Assembly: GCF_000002985.6 (NCBI RefSeq)
Contig: NC_003279.8
Location: 13,082,001 to 13,146,000, forward strand
Source of the DNA: Caenorhabditis elegans
Lineage: Eukaryota > Nematoda > Chromadorea > Rhabditida > Rhabditidae
Length of the DNA: 64,000 bases
Direction of reading: 5' to 3'
Shown here: one piece after another, positions 17,939 to 27,778 of the stretch
How the letters are laid out: every line of letters begins with the position of its first letter
Position numbering within the stretch: the first letter of the stretch is position 1
Made by a program: the position numbers and the translations under genes
The notes under the pieces: model-generated
The model's database searches: none
What the model was told of the DNA's origin: nothing
What the model saw: the letters and a program-made list of their open reading frames with translations, nothing else

Positions 17939-19179
17939 ATATCTGGAATCCACGAATTAAATTTATCAGGATATCCATACCATTTTACAAAAATTTCTTT
18001 TATTCCTTTTCTAGTTCTACGTTTTAATACTTCTTCGATTTTGTATTCTTCTTTTACATTATTATATAGTGTAAGTTCTTTTTCATAAAACTTTCCTAAG
18101 ATTTCTTCATCTGCTAAATCTCTTATAGAATAAGATATAACTTTACCAGGATGTATTTCTGAAATTTTAAACATTTCTGTACTCCAATTAGGTAAATATC
18201 CTTTAGCAAAAATAGCTTTATACTTTGTTATTCTTACTGTATCATCTATTTTAAATTTACTATTAACATAAGAATTATCTTTATTAAATTCTAAATTCTC
18301 TTCTGTATTTGAAGGATTTGCTTCATCAGGAAATAGATTCTCATGAACTTGATCTGAATTTACTTTCTTAGAAGCTTCTATAGGGGTCATTTTTATACTA
18401 CGATGATAGTGATTATTGTATCCAGAAACAAGCTTATCCAATATATTTACCCATTTATGATTACCTTGATATGTAAACATTTTCCACATTTTCTCTTTTA
18501 GAGTCCTATTAAATCTTTCTATGATAGAAGCCTTCTTGTCAGAATAAGTAGAAAAGTGGTTGATGTTAAAACTCTTAAATAATTTTTTCATATCTGAGTT
18601 ATAATATTCTTTTCCATTATCAGTTTGAATTTTTTGTGGTTTTCTTACTTTAAAAATAGATGATATAGCATTTGCTGTTTCTTTTCCACTTTTTGTTTTT
18701 AATGGAATGACCCATGCATACTTACTAAAACAATCAATTACTGTAAGAAGATATCTAAAATCATCATTTTCTTCTGCATAAGGAATCATTTCTACAAGAT
18801 CTGATTGCCATTGTTCATCTATACCATGAATATAAACTCTTTCAGTTTTAAAATTTTTACGAGTTGGTTTATGAAGTGTGTACACATCTTGCTCATTTAA
18901 AAATTGTTTAACTTCTTTAATTGGTTTTTTAGTTTTACGTTGTAATTCGTTAATACCACAAAATCCAGTTTCAGGATTGTAAAAAGTTTCTTCAAGAATA
19001 AGTTTAGAATTTTTGGGAGGTTTTAAATTACCTCCAGTTTTCAAATTTGAAGATATTTGACATTTATTTTTATTACAGATAGTACATTTTCCTTTTATCA
19101 TTATTCTATTATTTGTTGTTTGAACTTTTATGATGTCATAGGTTACTGTTTGCTCTTTGCAGCTGCAGCAGTATATCAT
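17935..19179 (-). CDS. Retroviral-like DDE integrase with C-terminal chromodomain
   Basis: 414 residues starting at TTTAAATG. A CxxC...CxxC zinc-like element lies at 4-40. The rve catalytic core has DLVEM (Asp127), TDNGKEY (Asp187) and IIERFNRT (Glu221), all present. A chromodomain-like C-terminus (EEVLKRR ... VKWYGYPDKFNSWIP) closes the protein. It inserts the element and makes the 6-bp duplication. The chromodomain presumably targets histone tails (family knowledge). The gene shares its upstream region (19180-19356) with the cargo gene, and its stop overlaps that of the capsid gene. Confidence 0.96.
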   Translation of the reverse strand: MIYCCSCKEQTVTYDIIKVQTTNNRIMIKGKCTICNKNKCQISSNLKTGGNLKPPKNSKLILEETFYNPETGFCGINELQRKTKKPIKEVKQFLNEQDVYTLHKPTRKNFKTERVYIHGIDEQWQSDLVEMIPYAEENDDFRYLLTVIDCFSKYAWVIPLKTKSGKETANAISSIFKVRKPQKIQTDNGKEYYNSDMKKLFKSFNINHFSTYSDKKASIIERFNRTLKEKMWKMFTYQGNHKWVNILDKLVSGYNNHYHRSIKMTPIEASKKVNSDQVHENLFPDEANPSNTEENLEFNKDNSYVNSKFKIDDTVRITKYKAIFAKGYLPNWSTEMFKISEIHPGKVISYSIRDLADEEILGKFYEKELTLYNNVKEEYKIEEVLKRRTRKGIKEIFVKWYGYPDKFNSWIPDI

Positions 19180-19356
19180 TTAAAATAGTGCGAAATGTCT
19201 GGTATGGCTATTTAGTGATGATGTCTGATAAGGACACTTGTGTGCTTTGTATCAGTTGTTCACTGATTTTTTTTTATTTTCAGAACATTTTTGATTTGAC
19301 ATGTTTTAAGCTTTTCTTCGATTTTTCATTTAATTAATTATCTATGTTATAGCAAC
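19180..19356. promoter_or_regulatory. Shared upstream region of integrase and cargo gene
   Basis: The 177-bp spacer between divergent starts contains CTGATAAGG (19225-19233), a GATA-factor-type site. A polypyrimidine stretch ending TTTTCAG (to 19283) could be a trans-splice or 5' UTR acceptor for the cargo transcript. On the integrase side TTTAAATG sits at the start codon; on the cargo side there is no TAAAT box. Confidence 0.45.
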
Positions 19357-19901
19357 ATGTCTGATGCTGAGTTGAAATACGAATACCCCCTCCACGTGGT
19401 TGATCCCAAAAATTTGACAACGTGTCAACAAGCGGAAGTGAACAAGAGACAAAATGAGGCTGATCGTATTAAGAAAATGATATCTAAAAGGGATGTATTG
19501 GCTGCAAAACTCAGAGTTCTGGATGATGATATAAGAAATGAAGTGGCACGAATGAATGCTCGTCGTGAGGCATATGATTTAGATGTTGCGAGTAAAATGA
19601 GACGCGAGGATGCTACCCTCAGTTTGAGGAAAAGAAAACTCATGCAAATGGATAATCGTCTTGATAATGAAGCAGACATCCTTGAAAAAAGAGCTAGAGC
19701 TCTTGAAGATCAAAATGTGTATGTTTTTTTTTTTTTTTTTTAAGTTTAATTCAACATTTACAAATCAAAAATTTTCAGAAGATTCATCCAACCGACGACC
19801 ACACCAACTTCTCTCGCTCCAACTTCTCCGACTATCCGAATGAGTATGCTGACACTTCAGGCAATTCAATCGGACGAGGAATCAAATTAAATAATGTTTA
19901 A
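19357..19901 (+). CDS. Spliced coiled-coil cargo gene carried by the Maverick
   Basis: Exon 1 is 19357-19716 (120 codons) and the intron 19717-19778 runs from GTGTATG to ATTTTCAG. Exon 2 is 19779-19901 and ends in TAA, giving 160 residues. Both exons join in phase 0 and the second exon stays open for 40 codons after the junction, which supports the model. Residues ~25-120 are a highly charged coiled coil (Lys/Arg/Glu/Asp/Met-rich); the C-terminus is polar with Ser/Asp/Asn. Third-position GC is clearly higher than in the viral genes. The TAAAT box shared by the other 13 genes is missing and a spliceosomal intron is present. I infer acquisition from a worm genome. Family and function not recognised. 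Confidence 0.75.
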
Positions 19902-19948
19902 ACAAATAAATAATAGTTGTTAAAAATCTTTTCGTAAACCAATATGCA

Positions 19949-20802
19949 AAACGAAATAATATTAAATTAATTGATAAAGAAAGGTGTTGGTCAGACACAG
20001 CTGCATTCAGATTGGGTAGTTTGATAAGGAATGATGTGTCATCTTGTACTGCTGTCCACTGAGTTCCCACCGAGATTTTTTTTTTCAGATTTTTTCTCGA
20101 ATTTTTTCAGATTTTTTCTCGAATTTTTTCAGATTTTTTCTCGAATTTTTTCAGATTTTTTCTCGAGAATTTTTCCATTTTTTTTTCTCGAATTTTTTCA
20201 GATTTTTTCTCGATTTTTCTTGCATATTTTGAGAGGTAATGAGATCTCTTTAGCTCATTTGATCCAAGTTTGTGTGTGGAGTCAAACTTTTGTGTTAAGT
20301 TTTCAAGACAGGCACACTACCACTTGACTATGATTGAAACTGATAAGAACTTCTTGGAGTTGGTTAAGAAGTGGGGAGTCTTATCAGTTGGCTTGTATAT
20401 GATGATTATGAAAAATTTTTGGTGAAGGTGAAAGTAGGGGGTATTTTTTATGTTTTAGATTTTTGAAATTTTTGATATAGGTAAAACCTGTTAGTCGGAG
20501 AGAATCGAAGACGGTCAGGTTGAGAGGGCAAAAATGGTTACTTTGAGATTTTGAAAAATGAGTAAATGTAACTAAAAGTTTAATTTTTCTTTAAAAAATG
20601 ATTGTTTTAAAATTTTGAAAAAGTGGGTCGAAGCTTGACTACTGTGTATGATAGGGAGATTTGGAGAAAATGAGAATATTTAAACAGGGAGATTTGGGTA
20701 TATTTGGAGCTAAATTAGTATATATTCTTTGATTCTGGGAGTTTTTTGACTTGTTAAAAAGTGGGTCAAACGGTGTGCCAGCGTCAGAGATTACATACTA
20801 CT
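19949..20802 (-). repeat. Maverick right terminal inverted repeat (854 bp)
   Basis: Inverted copy of 3092-3923, ending ...CATACTACT at 20802. It differs by one additional 22-bp minisatellite unit and a one-base homopolymer change. The remaining parts I aligned by eye agree base for base. Confidence 0.95.
20338..20389. promoter_or_regulatory. GATA dyad in the right TIR
   Basis: Mirror copy of the left TIR structure: AACTGATAAGA at 20338-20348 and TCTTATCAGTT at 20379-20389 around the same inner stem. Being in both TIRs, the element holds four extended gut-GATA sites close to its ends. Confidence 0.6.
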
Positions 20803-20808
20803 TAAAGC
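20803..20808. other. Right 6-bp target site duplication TAAAGC
   Basis: Exact copy of 3086-3091 directly after the right terminus. The following bases (AGAAAGTCGGC) continue the coiled-coil exon. Confidence 0.95.
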
Positions 20809-21059
20809 AGAAAGTCGGCTGCGATTCGCATCTGCCTGTCTTTCAGATACTTCCAGCTCATTTTTGTGGAATTCCAAGTCGGCAGCCTGTGCGGCTCGCA
20901 GATCTGCCTGCAACTGCTTCTCCTGCTTACGCTGAAAATATCTGAACATTAATGGGACAATAGATAAAAGAACATTACATCGTTGCCCGAAAAGAAGTCT
21001 CCAATATCGTAAAGGAACTCGGAGAAGACGTTGGTATTCTCACTCTCATTCTCCGACAT

Positions 21060-22252
21060 TGTTAATGTAGCAGGACTGAAATTTTCAAAATTTAGGCTTA
21101 TCAAATCAAACATAACATCGAAAACTACTTCTTTTCCAGTCAACTATTAATAGTCAACAATTTTAGTATTAGCAATGACTTTGTTTTACGGACGGAACAA
21201 AAAAACCACGCCCATTATGCAAGCTTGGCGTAAGTGGCCACAAGATTCTGTGGGAGGGGAGAGGTTCCGCCCATTTCATGGAATTTAAGGCCTTTTTTTT
21301 CAGCTTGATCGACAAGTTCGGTGTTTCCAAAACGTGAGTTTTTGAAACCTGAAAATCATTTTGTGGACGTGCTCTTCTGGAACTCGGCCTTTCCACCTTT
21401 CATAGCGTTTTTTTAAGTTTCGGAAACTTGACTGGATAAAAAGAAAGTGTGAAAAATTGTAAACAATTAAACGCTTTTAACAATAGCAAGAAGGTAATTA
21501 AACTTCCTCATGGTCAAAACTGATAAGATAATTTTAACATTAGAAAAAAATTTCTCATCGTTATTTCTCAAATATATTCAAATTCTGCTAATAGTAAGAA
21601 CGCGAATTCTTTCAGTGAGTTTCAATAACTAAAACCATTTTTAGGTTCAGTAGGCACACATGCTTTCAGGTTTAGGTGCCTTTCTTCCGGTGAATTTTTT
21701 TCGTAAATTTGGGTACTTGGAGTTCAATTTTCAATTTGAGTTCAGTTAATTGCATATTGGCCGCTTAGAAGGCAGACAGTCATTTTTTTGCCTACGTAAA
21801 CGCTTTTTTTTTTCAAGAAATCCATTTTTGAAAAAATTTAAAGGAAAACAAATAAAACTATTTTCCTGCGAAACCCGTATTAATTTAAATATTACCTTAC
21901 CCCTATTACAAATTCGCGCCAGACACACGTGGTGTCAGGCTATCCCGTTGCTCCAGTGCACACAAAAAGCGGGAAAATATTTCTTGGAAATTTGTGACGT
22001 CACAGCGCTTTTTGAATAATCGTTTCTCAATTTAAGCGTCGATTTTGACGAATTTTTAAATGAAAGTTAGAAATGCGCTGTGACGTCCCAAATCTGTGTG
22101 CAATGGGTGTGCAGTAGAGCAATGGGACAGCCTGACACCACGTGCAGACTGTGAGACAAGAAACGTCACCCCCGTATTGCTATTTACTATTTGAAAAGTG
22201 TTGATAATAACCTTCCGTCATCAGCAATTTTGCTCTTATCACATTTATAGAA
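21060..22252. other. Divergent intergenic region of the first A/B pair
   Basis: Separates the start of the Maverick-split type A gene (21059, minus) from the type B gene at 22253 (plus). It contains a repeat-like segment at about 21170-21400, the palindromic element at 21926-22144, and a TTATCA (GATA) motif followed by a TTTATAG acceptor just before the plus-strand ATG. No additional gene is supported. Confidence 0.6.
21926..22144. repeat. Palindromic MITE-like element, 219 bp
   Basis: Ends CACGTGGTGTCAGGCT (left) and AGCCTGACACCACGTG (right, separated from AGCAATGGGAC-type sequence) form imperfect ~27-bp inverted repeats. An internal GACGTCACAGCGC / GCGCTGTGACGTC pair extends the dyad. Non-coding. 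Confidence 0.75.
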
Positions 22253-24298
22253 ATGACAAAAGTCACCGAGCACCTTGAGAAACAGCTGGCAGAGAACAGA
22301 GTGAAGCAGGAAGAGGCTAGAAGGGCACGTGAAGAAGGTATGCTCATAGTTTCAGATAACTTATTAAAAACACTTTTTTGCAGAAAAACAAAGAAGTGAC
22401 AATGCCTTCAACAATGCTGAGCGAGCTTTTGAAAGAAAATTGGAAGAGCAGCGAAAGGAAAATCAAGAAAATCAAAAGTAAGGCGAGAAGATTGTATTTT
22501 TCGAATCAGCAAACTTCAGAGAATTGGAACTTGAAATGGACAACTCGAGATTGAAGCATGAGATGCTTTACAGAGAAAAACAAAAAGAGCATGAAGATGT
22601 AATGGGAGCAATGAGAAATGCCAGCTCTGCAGAGAGGTCGGCTGCAGCTAACATGCATGAAAAAGAGGTATTAAGTATTTTATCGCCTATGTCGTCTGCG
22701 GCTTTTAGCAACACTTATAAAGGAAAACAACTTCTGTGATCCCATACCTACGTTTTTTTGGTTTGAGAAAAAATATGCGGTTTTTCTAACACTGGTTATT
22801 TCATGTCTATATTCATATAGTTAATCAAAACATAAAAGTGGCATTCCTAGAAATTAGAAACTCAGTATAAGAAGCCGAACAAAGCTTGAGAAGTATTCCT
22901 GATCGATGCACCATGCTCAAAACTAGACTTACCCGAGCACTGTACCTCTAACAGCATAACATGTAACTCTATTACATACGTGTTCAATTTATAAAATCTA
23001 TAGCAAAGCTAACATCGTAAACTATAACCCTCCACTTTCTAGCTGAACCTGCTGAGAAAAACCCACGAATCTGAGATGAAAAACTGCGAGGTGCAAATGG
23101 AGGCGATCAGACAGAAGGGTGAACGTGAAGTACGGGATGTAGAAGATCAAATGGCAAAACTTCATCTAGAAAGAGGTGCGGAGCTTGACAAGCACCACAA
23201 GAAGATGTTGAAGATGGTGGAGAAAAGCCATGAAGATTGCACTAGGGAGAAGGTCAAGCAGCATGCTTTGAAAATGCTTGAAATGAAGAATGAGGGGTGA
23301 GCATCGGAAGTTTTCAGGATTTTTTCTTGATGGTTTTGAACTTAAAAAATTTTCAGCCAGCGGAAGGCGATCGAGCACAAAATTGTAATGGAGAAACTCG
23401 AGCAGGCGCGAGGGATGAGCCAACGTCTTGCAGTGAATGAAGCGAACAGGGAGGTTTACAGATTGTTCATGGCAATCATGGAACCTGTGAATGAAGCAAG
23501 GAGTAATTTGGGAGATATCAAAGCTTTGGTGATTCTTATAAATTTTAAGTTGAAAGAGGATTTTGCACAAATATATTAAAGGAGGTGTAGTCGAATGTTT
23601 TATTGCTTTATTGAAATCAAAATTGTTTAAAAACACCACATAACTTAATGCAACATCTTGAAAACCTCTCATTAAAAAAAATATGGCCTAAATTTAGTTA
23701 AAATTTGAAATTTGATCAACTTGCCAATGTTACAGCGGCTGGAAACTAACTTTTTTGAAGCCAACGTTTTCAACTTGAAAAATAAAAAAATAGTGATACT
23801 TTCGGGAGTTATTCTTTAATCTTCAGTGCGACAACAATGGTGAAGATTACGAGGATTCCGATACAGCCTGCGCTGAATATTATTCTTCCGGAATCGGAAA
23901 TTCCAGGTCGATATTTGATATTCGTACGAACGCATTCCGCGATTTTGTTCTAAATCAACCGAATTGCGATCACGAACTAGTGATAGCGTGTCAAGTGAGT
24001 GATTATTTCTTAATTTCCCTTATTCCCCCAAAAATTTCTACATTCAAAATTTCAGACTGCCATAAACTCCATGAAAAAGCCCATGGAATCCACCACAATC
24101 CGTTCGGCATGTACGACGTTGCCAAGATTTATGGGAGAGCAAAGGCATTTGCGTATCACCGCAATTTTACAGAACATTGATGACTTGACAAGCACGCTTG
24201 AGGCTATCAGCGACGATGTTCGACTGAATTTTGTGAGCTGGAAGCAACTGGAAATTGTAGAAGCGGTGGTTGAACAAAAGACGATAGAAAAGGAGTAA
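22253..24298 (+). CDS. Type B coiled-coil gene, intact (7 exons, 387 aa)
   Basis: Exons 22253-22337, 22384-22477, 22520-22667, 23043-23296, 23357-23528, 23827-23994 and 24056-24298 join in phase to 388 codons with consensus splice sites. From exon 3 the lengths 148-254-172-168-243 match the other type B genes. The first two exons here (85 and 94 nt) are extra and give a longer N-terminal coiled coil. The product is charged helix through exon 5. Exon 6 carries conserved cysteines, and exon 7 carries the family signature (SACTTLPRFMGEQ, compare VCTTLPRLAAQQ in paralogs). No signal peptide or membrane helix. It is head to head with the Maverick-split type A gene. It is the most diverged type B copy here. 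Function unknown. Confidence 0.85.
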
Positions 24299-24499
24299 TC
24301 GTGTTGAAAGTAAAATTGTTTCCAATTCGATTTCGGCCAATAATTCATACCTCAACATAAACAGAATTATCAGTTGTATGTAGTAAACTTGAAATTAACT
24401 GTAACTGCCTTAGTTTTGATTTGTATATTGTTAAAAAATCATGAATAAACTTTCATAACTGTGCACAGAAATCGAATACTTTATTTAAAAAAAAAACCG

Positions 24500-24721
24500 T
24501 ATCAATCTTCAACAGCACCACTACAGCATGTAAAAAAGTTCCAAACTACTCTTCCCGATTGCTTTTTCAGCATGATTCTGTAGGGCAATTTCGAGAAGAA
24601 TATCAACAGCTAATGAAGATAAGAAGGAGGTTTTCTCGCTGAGCATTTGAAAAGTTTCCAGCAAAGTTTCCTTATCAGAGCTCACAAGCTGGGTCAAACA
24701 ATAAAACAATTGAATAATCAA
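24500..24721 (-). pseudogene. Fragment of a type C terminal exon
   Basis: Minus-strand sequence resembles the last exon of the type C gene at 25492-27778 (KTSFLSSLAVDILLEIALQNHAEKA-like block). It breaks off after the segment corresponding to the codons around LVSSDKETLLETFQ. No upstream type C exons adjoin it. Probably left by a partial duplication. Confidence 0.75.
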
Positions 24722-24869
24722 ATATTATTATTTGTGAAATCTAGATTTTTGAGTGATCTAGATTTTCTAGCTAGACGTTCCAAGATATTCTAGGAAGTAC
24801 CTCAGATTGCTTTGAGGCGATTTGAATACATACTTCTTTCATTCGTGGCGTTATTCAAACAAATTTCAG

Positions 24870-25056
24870 GGTTAGCAAGGTGCTGAAAAATATTTTCAAT
24901 TCCTTAAGACATGTGGCAACAATTTCTACAGTTTCAATTTTTCTAAGGAAACTTGATTATTACTTTTTGAAAAGTGTCACTAAAATATTTGTCCTTGCTA
25001 GTTGTAACTTCAAATATTATATAAACAACTTTTATCAATATTCCATTACATTTCAG
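24870..25056 (+). promoter_or_regulatory. Conserved type B upstream module
   Basis: Copy of a block found before most type B genes. It has, in order: GTTAGCAAGG, AATTCCTTA, ACATGTGGCAACA, AAGGAA, CTTGCTAGTTGTAACTTC, ATATAAACAACTTTTATCA (GATA site on the minus strand) and a final TTTCAG acceptor. Here it precedes the truncated gene at 25164. Confidence 0.7.
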
Positions 25057-25163
25057 TATTACTTTGGTTTTCCTTCTTTTTAGAATACGTAACATAATGT
25101 CTTGATTAATCTTTTTTTGTTCCGAATTTTTAAAATTTTAGGACGACCCAAAAAAATAATAAA

Positions 25164-25426
25164 ATGGGTGACGCGGCCTACTACCGCGCTGTGGAAGCTT
25201 CTGAACGACGGTTGAGCGAACTTCGGGCTGCTAATCGAGAAAGTGTTAGGTACGTTTCGCGTTGAGGGCCATCAGTTCTGCTTGTTTCAGAAGAGTGCAA
25301 GACAAAATAACCAACGAGCAAACGCAACATCAGGCACGTATGGCGGAAAAAGAACAAAAGATCCATGATGACCAGTTACGGAATTCAAATTCCAACGTTG
25401 CGAAGAAGAATGCCGCAGATATATGA
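25164..25426 (+). pseudogene. Truncated type B gene (two exons)
   Basis: Exons 25164-25249 (86 nt) and 25291-25426 correspond to exons 1 and 2 of type B genes. The second exon runs into a TGA where the sequence joins the 3' flank of the neighbouring minus-strand type C gene, leaving 73 residues. Exons 3-6 are absent. The junction looks like a duplication or deletion breakpoint. The start, splice sites and upstream module are intact, so a short coiled-coil peptide might still be made. Confidence 0.75.
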
Positions 25427-25491
25427 TAAATAACCATGAATAAATTTTCATAACTGTACACTAAATTTGATTGCTTTATTACAACCCATTA

Positions 25492-27778
25492 TCAATCTTC
25501 AATAGCACCAGTACAACATTCGAACAATTCCAAATTACTCTTCTCGATTGCGTTTACAACATGGTTTTGTAGGGCAATTTCGAGAAGAATGTCAACAGCT
25601 AATGAAGATAAAAAAGAAGTTTTCTCGCTGAGCATTTGAAAAGTTTCCAACAAAGTTTCCTCATCAGAGTTTACAAGCTGGCTCAAACATTCTCTGGCAG
25701 TACCAATATCGTCTAGAATTTGTGTAGAAATTTCTTTGTTTGTGCTGTCCTCCTCAACGTCGAGCCCATGCAGTCTTAATATGTTTTCTGCTGCTTCCGA
25801 CAGATCATTCAAGCCATGATTCACCCGAGTTATGCCAATCTAGAATAAAGATATGATTTGTTTAAATTATATTTTTCCAACTGAACAGTTTTAAAATCAA
25901 ATTTCAAACACTTATTCTTGAAAAAATCTGACAATTTTGTGAGAGATCAATGTCAGTAAAGAAGTAGTGTTACCTGTCGGTTCCTAGCCCTTGTCAATGT
26001 CTGTTCACCATCTTCATCTTGCAGAGAACCGATTGATTCGTTCAAAATCTCCATGGCATCTGACAACGAGCACCCCGCGCGTTTTGTTCGCTGCACGGCC
26101 CTGTTAAACTTGTTTTCAAGAATATCAGCTCTAACTGCTTTATCAAAGTTGGCTTTATCTATTTCAGATTTCTTCTCGATATTTTCCAGTTTTAATTGAT
26201 GTTGTAGCTCGTGCTCTTGCATATCTTCTTCAAATGTTGATGTTAGTAAGATTTCCGAAAGAATTGTTTCTTGATGCTTTTCAACCATTTCTCGTTTCGT
26301 TAACTCGTGACGTTTGATTTCAGAGCGATGCTCTTCTTTGTCAATTTTCATCTGAAATGCTTCTTAAAATAGCTAATATTTTTAAAGTAGGGAAAAATGA
26401 AGCTGTAGGCATTCGGCCAGGCGGACCAGGTTCAACTAACCATCTCTTTTATTCCATCAATTGCAACCGAAAGAATTCCTTCGGCTAATTTAAAATCGAT
26501 TCGTTTCATTTCTAAAGCATTCTTGTGAAATTCTCGTATCTTCCTCATCACAGATTGATGTTCTTTTCTCAATTCTTCTTTGCCTACTTTGAATTCTTCT
26601 TCAGCGGTTAGTATGAGATCTCGAATTATTTTCTCAATTCTATCTTTTTCGGCTTGAGCAGCAAGTTGTCTCTCGAGTTCACGTTGTCGGAGCTCCTGGA
26701 AAATCAATGGAACTTTTATACTCTAAATTGGGCGGAGGGAGGCTCTTCTCTATATGTAGTAAATGATTTGATTGATTTGATTTATTTTTTCAACATTAAG
26801 AGCCAAAAAGGTAATACATAAAAAAGTAGTACAATTTGAGGTTTAATGGGAAAAATAAATTTATAAAACGAGACAAACCCAGCAAGAGTTCATCTCGAGT
26901 GTGGGAAATGGGTGTGGTAAGAATGAGGAAACAGAAAAAAAAAGAATATAGAATAATGAAGAGAGAAAATGGACTAGAGATCACATATATTCAATACCGG
27001 GGAATGTGAAGATCTAGAAAATTAGAAAATTGGAAAGGAGAGAGGAAAACCGGGACGTTTTTGAAAAGATTATTCCAAATGGGAACCGTTTGGGCGAAAA
27101 AGTGAGCGGAGCAGCTGTCCTTTCTAACGAGAATCATAGGGTGCCTATTAGAGCTAGCGAATGAGACAAATTGATCAAGCCTAGGGAAGAAGGATTTGGA
27201 ATTAAAAATTTTGAAATACGTTTGTCAGAAATAGTATTCACTATGTATTTAATATTTATTCAATTAAAAAAACAAACTCCAAAAGTGTTCCGAAATTCAA
27301 AAGCCTCTAGATTTCAGTTCATTTTTTCGGGTAAATTTGAATTCTTGATTTAAAAAAAATAAAAAGATTAACACTTAACTATTAACTTTTCAAGTTTGTC
27401 TTACAAGTGTATTCTTACCATTCTCAACGCATCTTCCAATCGCTGCAGAGCTTCAAGCCGTTCTTGCTCTCTTCTCCTCTCCCGATCATACTGCCGTCGT
27501 TCCTCCTCAGCCCGCCGTTCACTTTCTTCAAGATCTCTTCGTCGTTGCTCCTGATCGGCTCGAATCTGTGCACGTGCTCGATCTTCTCTCCTCCGCTGCT
27601 CACCGTCACTGCTGAATATTTCCTGAAATTATTATCATTATTTTTATTGTTATCATGTTTTCAATTAGACCATCATTTCAACTCATAGTCTAGATAAACC
27701 TGGATTTATCTACTGCAAAACTATGTAATTTGAGAACAACAAAATAAATCGTAATTATTGTCAAAAACTTACACCCAT
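25492..27778 (-). CDS. Type C coiled-coil gene, intact (5 exons, 396 aa)
   Basis: Exons 27778-27773 (ATGGGT only), 27622-27419 (204 nt), 26695-26441 (255), 26351-25974 (378) and 25839-25492 (348, stop) join in phase 0 to 397 codons. Exon 2 encodes an extreme Arg/Glu/Gln helix (EERRQYDRERRREQERL), and exons 3-4 continue as coiled coil. The last exon has the type C block (LSEAAENIL ... FLSSLAVDILLEIALQNH) and an acidic end. There is no membrane segment. Unlike the paralog at 61201, it lacks a C-terminal hydrophobic helix. Intron 2 hosts a LINE fragment. Function unknown; the first intron directly after a two-codon exon is shared with the type C gene at 46470-48257. Confidence 0.85.
26780..27200 (-). 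mobile_element. CR1-like LINE 3' fragment in an intron
   Basis: On the minus strand, about 27190 to 27040 can be read as FFPRLDQFVSF...RHPMILV...SAHFFAQTVPIWNNL. This is the typical end of the reverse-transcriptase ORF in CR1-like non-LTR elements (FF...R.VP.WN.LP). No 5' part, catalytic domain or full ORF remains. It sits inside intron 2 of the type C gene. Confidence 0.6.

Larger units (their letters stand above)
3092..20802. mobile_element. Complete Maverick/Polinton virus-like DNA transposon
   Basis: The 17,711-bp element begins AG and ends CT, as Polintons do. It has long terminal inverted repeats, is flanked by the 6-bp duplication TAAAGC typical of the family, and encodes the diagnostic set: protein-primed DNA polymerase B, retroviral-like integrase, A32-like ATPase, adenain-like protease and major capsid protein. 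No frameshift or premature stop is seen in any of these genes. The two TIRs appear identical where compared, except for repeat-unit and homopolymer number. Together this indicates a recent and possibly still competent insertion. A membrane glycoprotein gene and an intron-containing cargo gene add to the core set. Gene order left to right: PRO+, PolB-, DUF8207-like+, three unknowns+, small membrane protein-, ATPase-, small beta protein+, basic protein-, glycoprotein-, MCP+, INT-, cargo+. Confidence 0.97.
1321..21059 (-). pseudogene. Type A coiled-coil gene split by the Maverick insertion
   Basis: Exons on the minus strand: 21059-20979 (81 nt, 27 codons), 20931-20803 plus 3091-3026 (exon 2, split by the Maverick), 2848-2594 (255 nt), 2316-1936 (381 nt) and 1818-1321 (498 nt, stop TAA). 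Counting one copy of TAAAGC, exon 2 is 189 nt and the frame runs unbroken through the junction. The uninterrupted gene would therefore encode 467 residues. The product is mostly charged heptad-like helix (K/E/Q/R-rich) with an acidic N-terminus and an E/K-rich tail. The 255- and 381-nt exons match the other type A genes in length and sequence (for example ISAGQELPKVVDTLD against SAGRDLPETVDSLE). Splice sites look normal, and I see no second lesion. As it stands the 17.7-kb insertion should abolish the full-length product. Biochemical function unknown. Confidence 0.85.

Noticed and set aside
21169-21396. 75-residue minus-strand ORF with Pro/Ser/Arg content
   Set aside because: The sequence looks like a dispersed repeat in the A/B spacer, with no splice or start context tying it to either gene.
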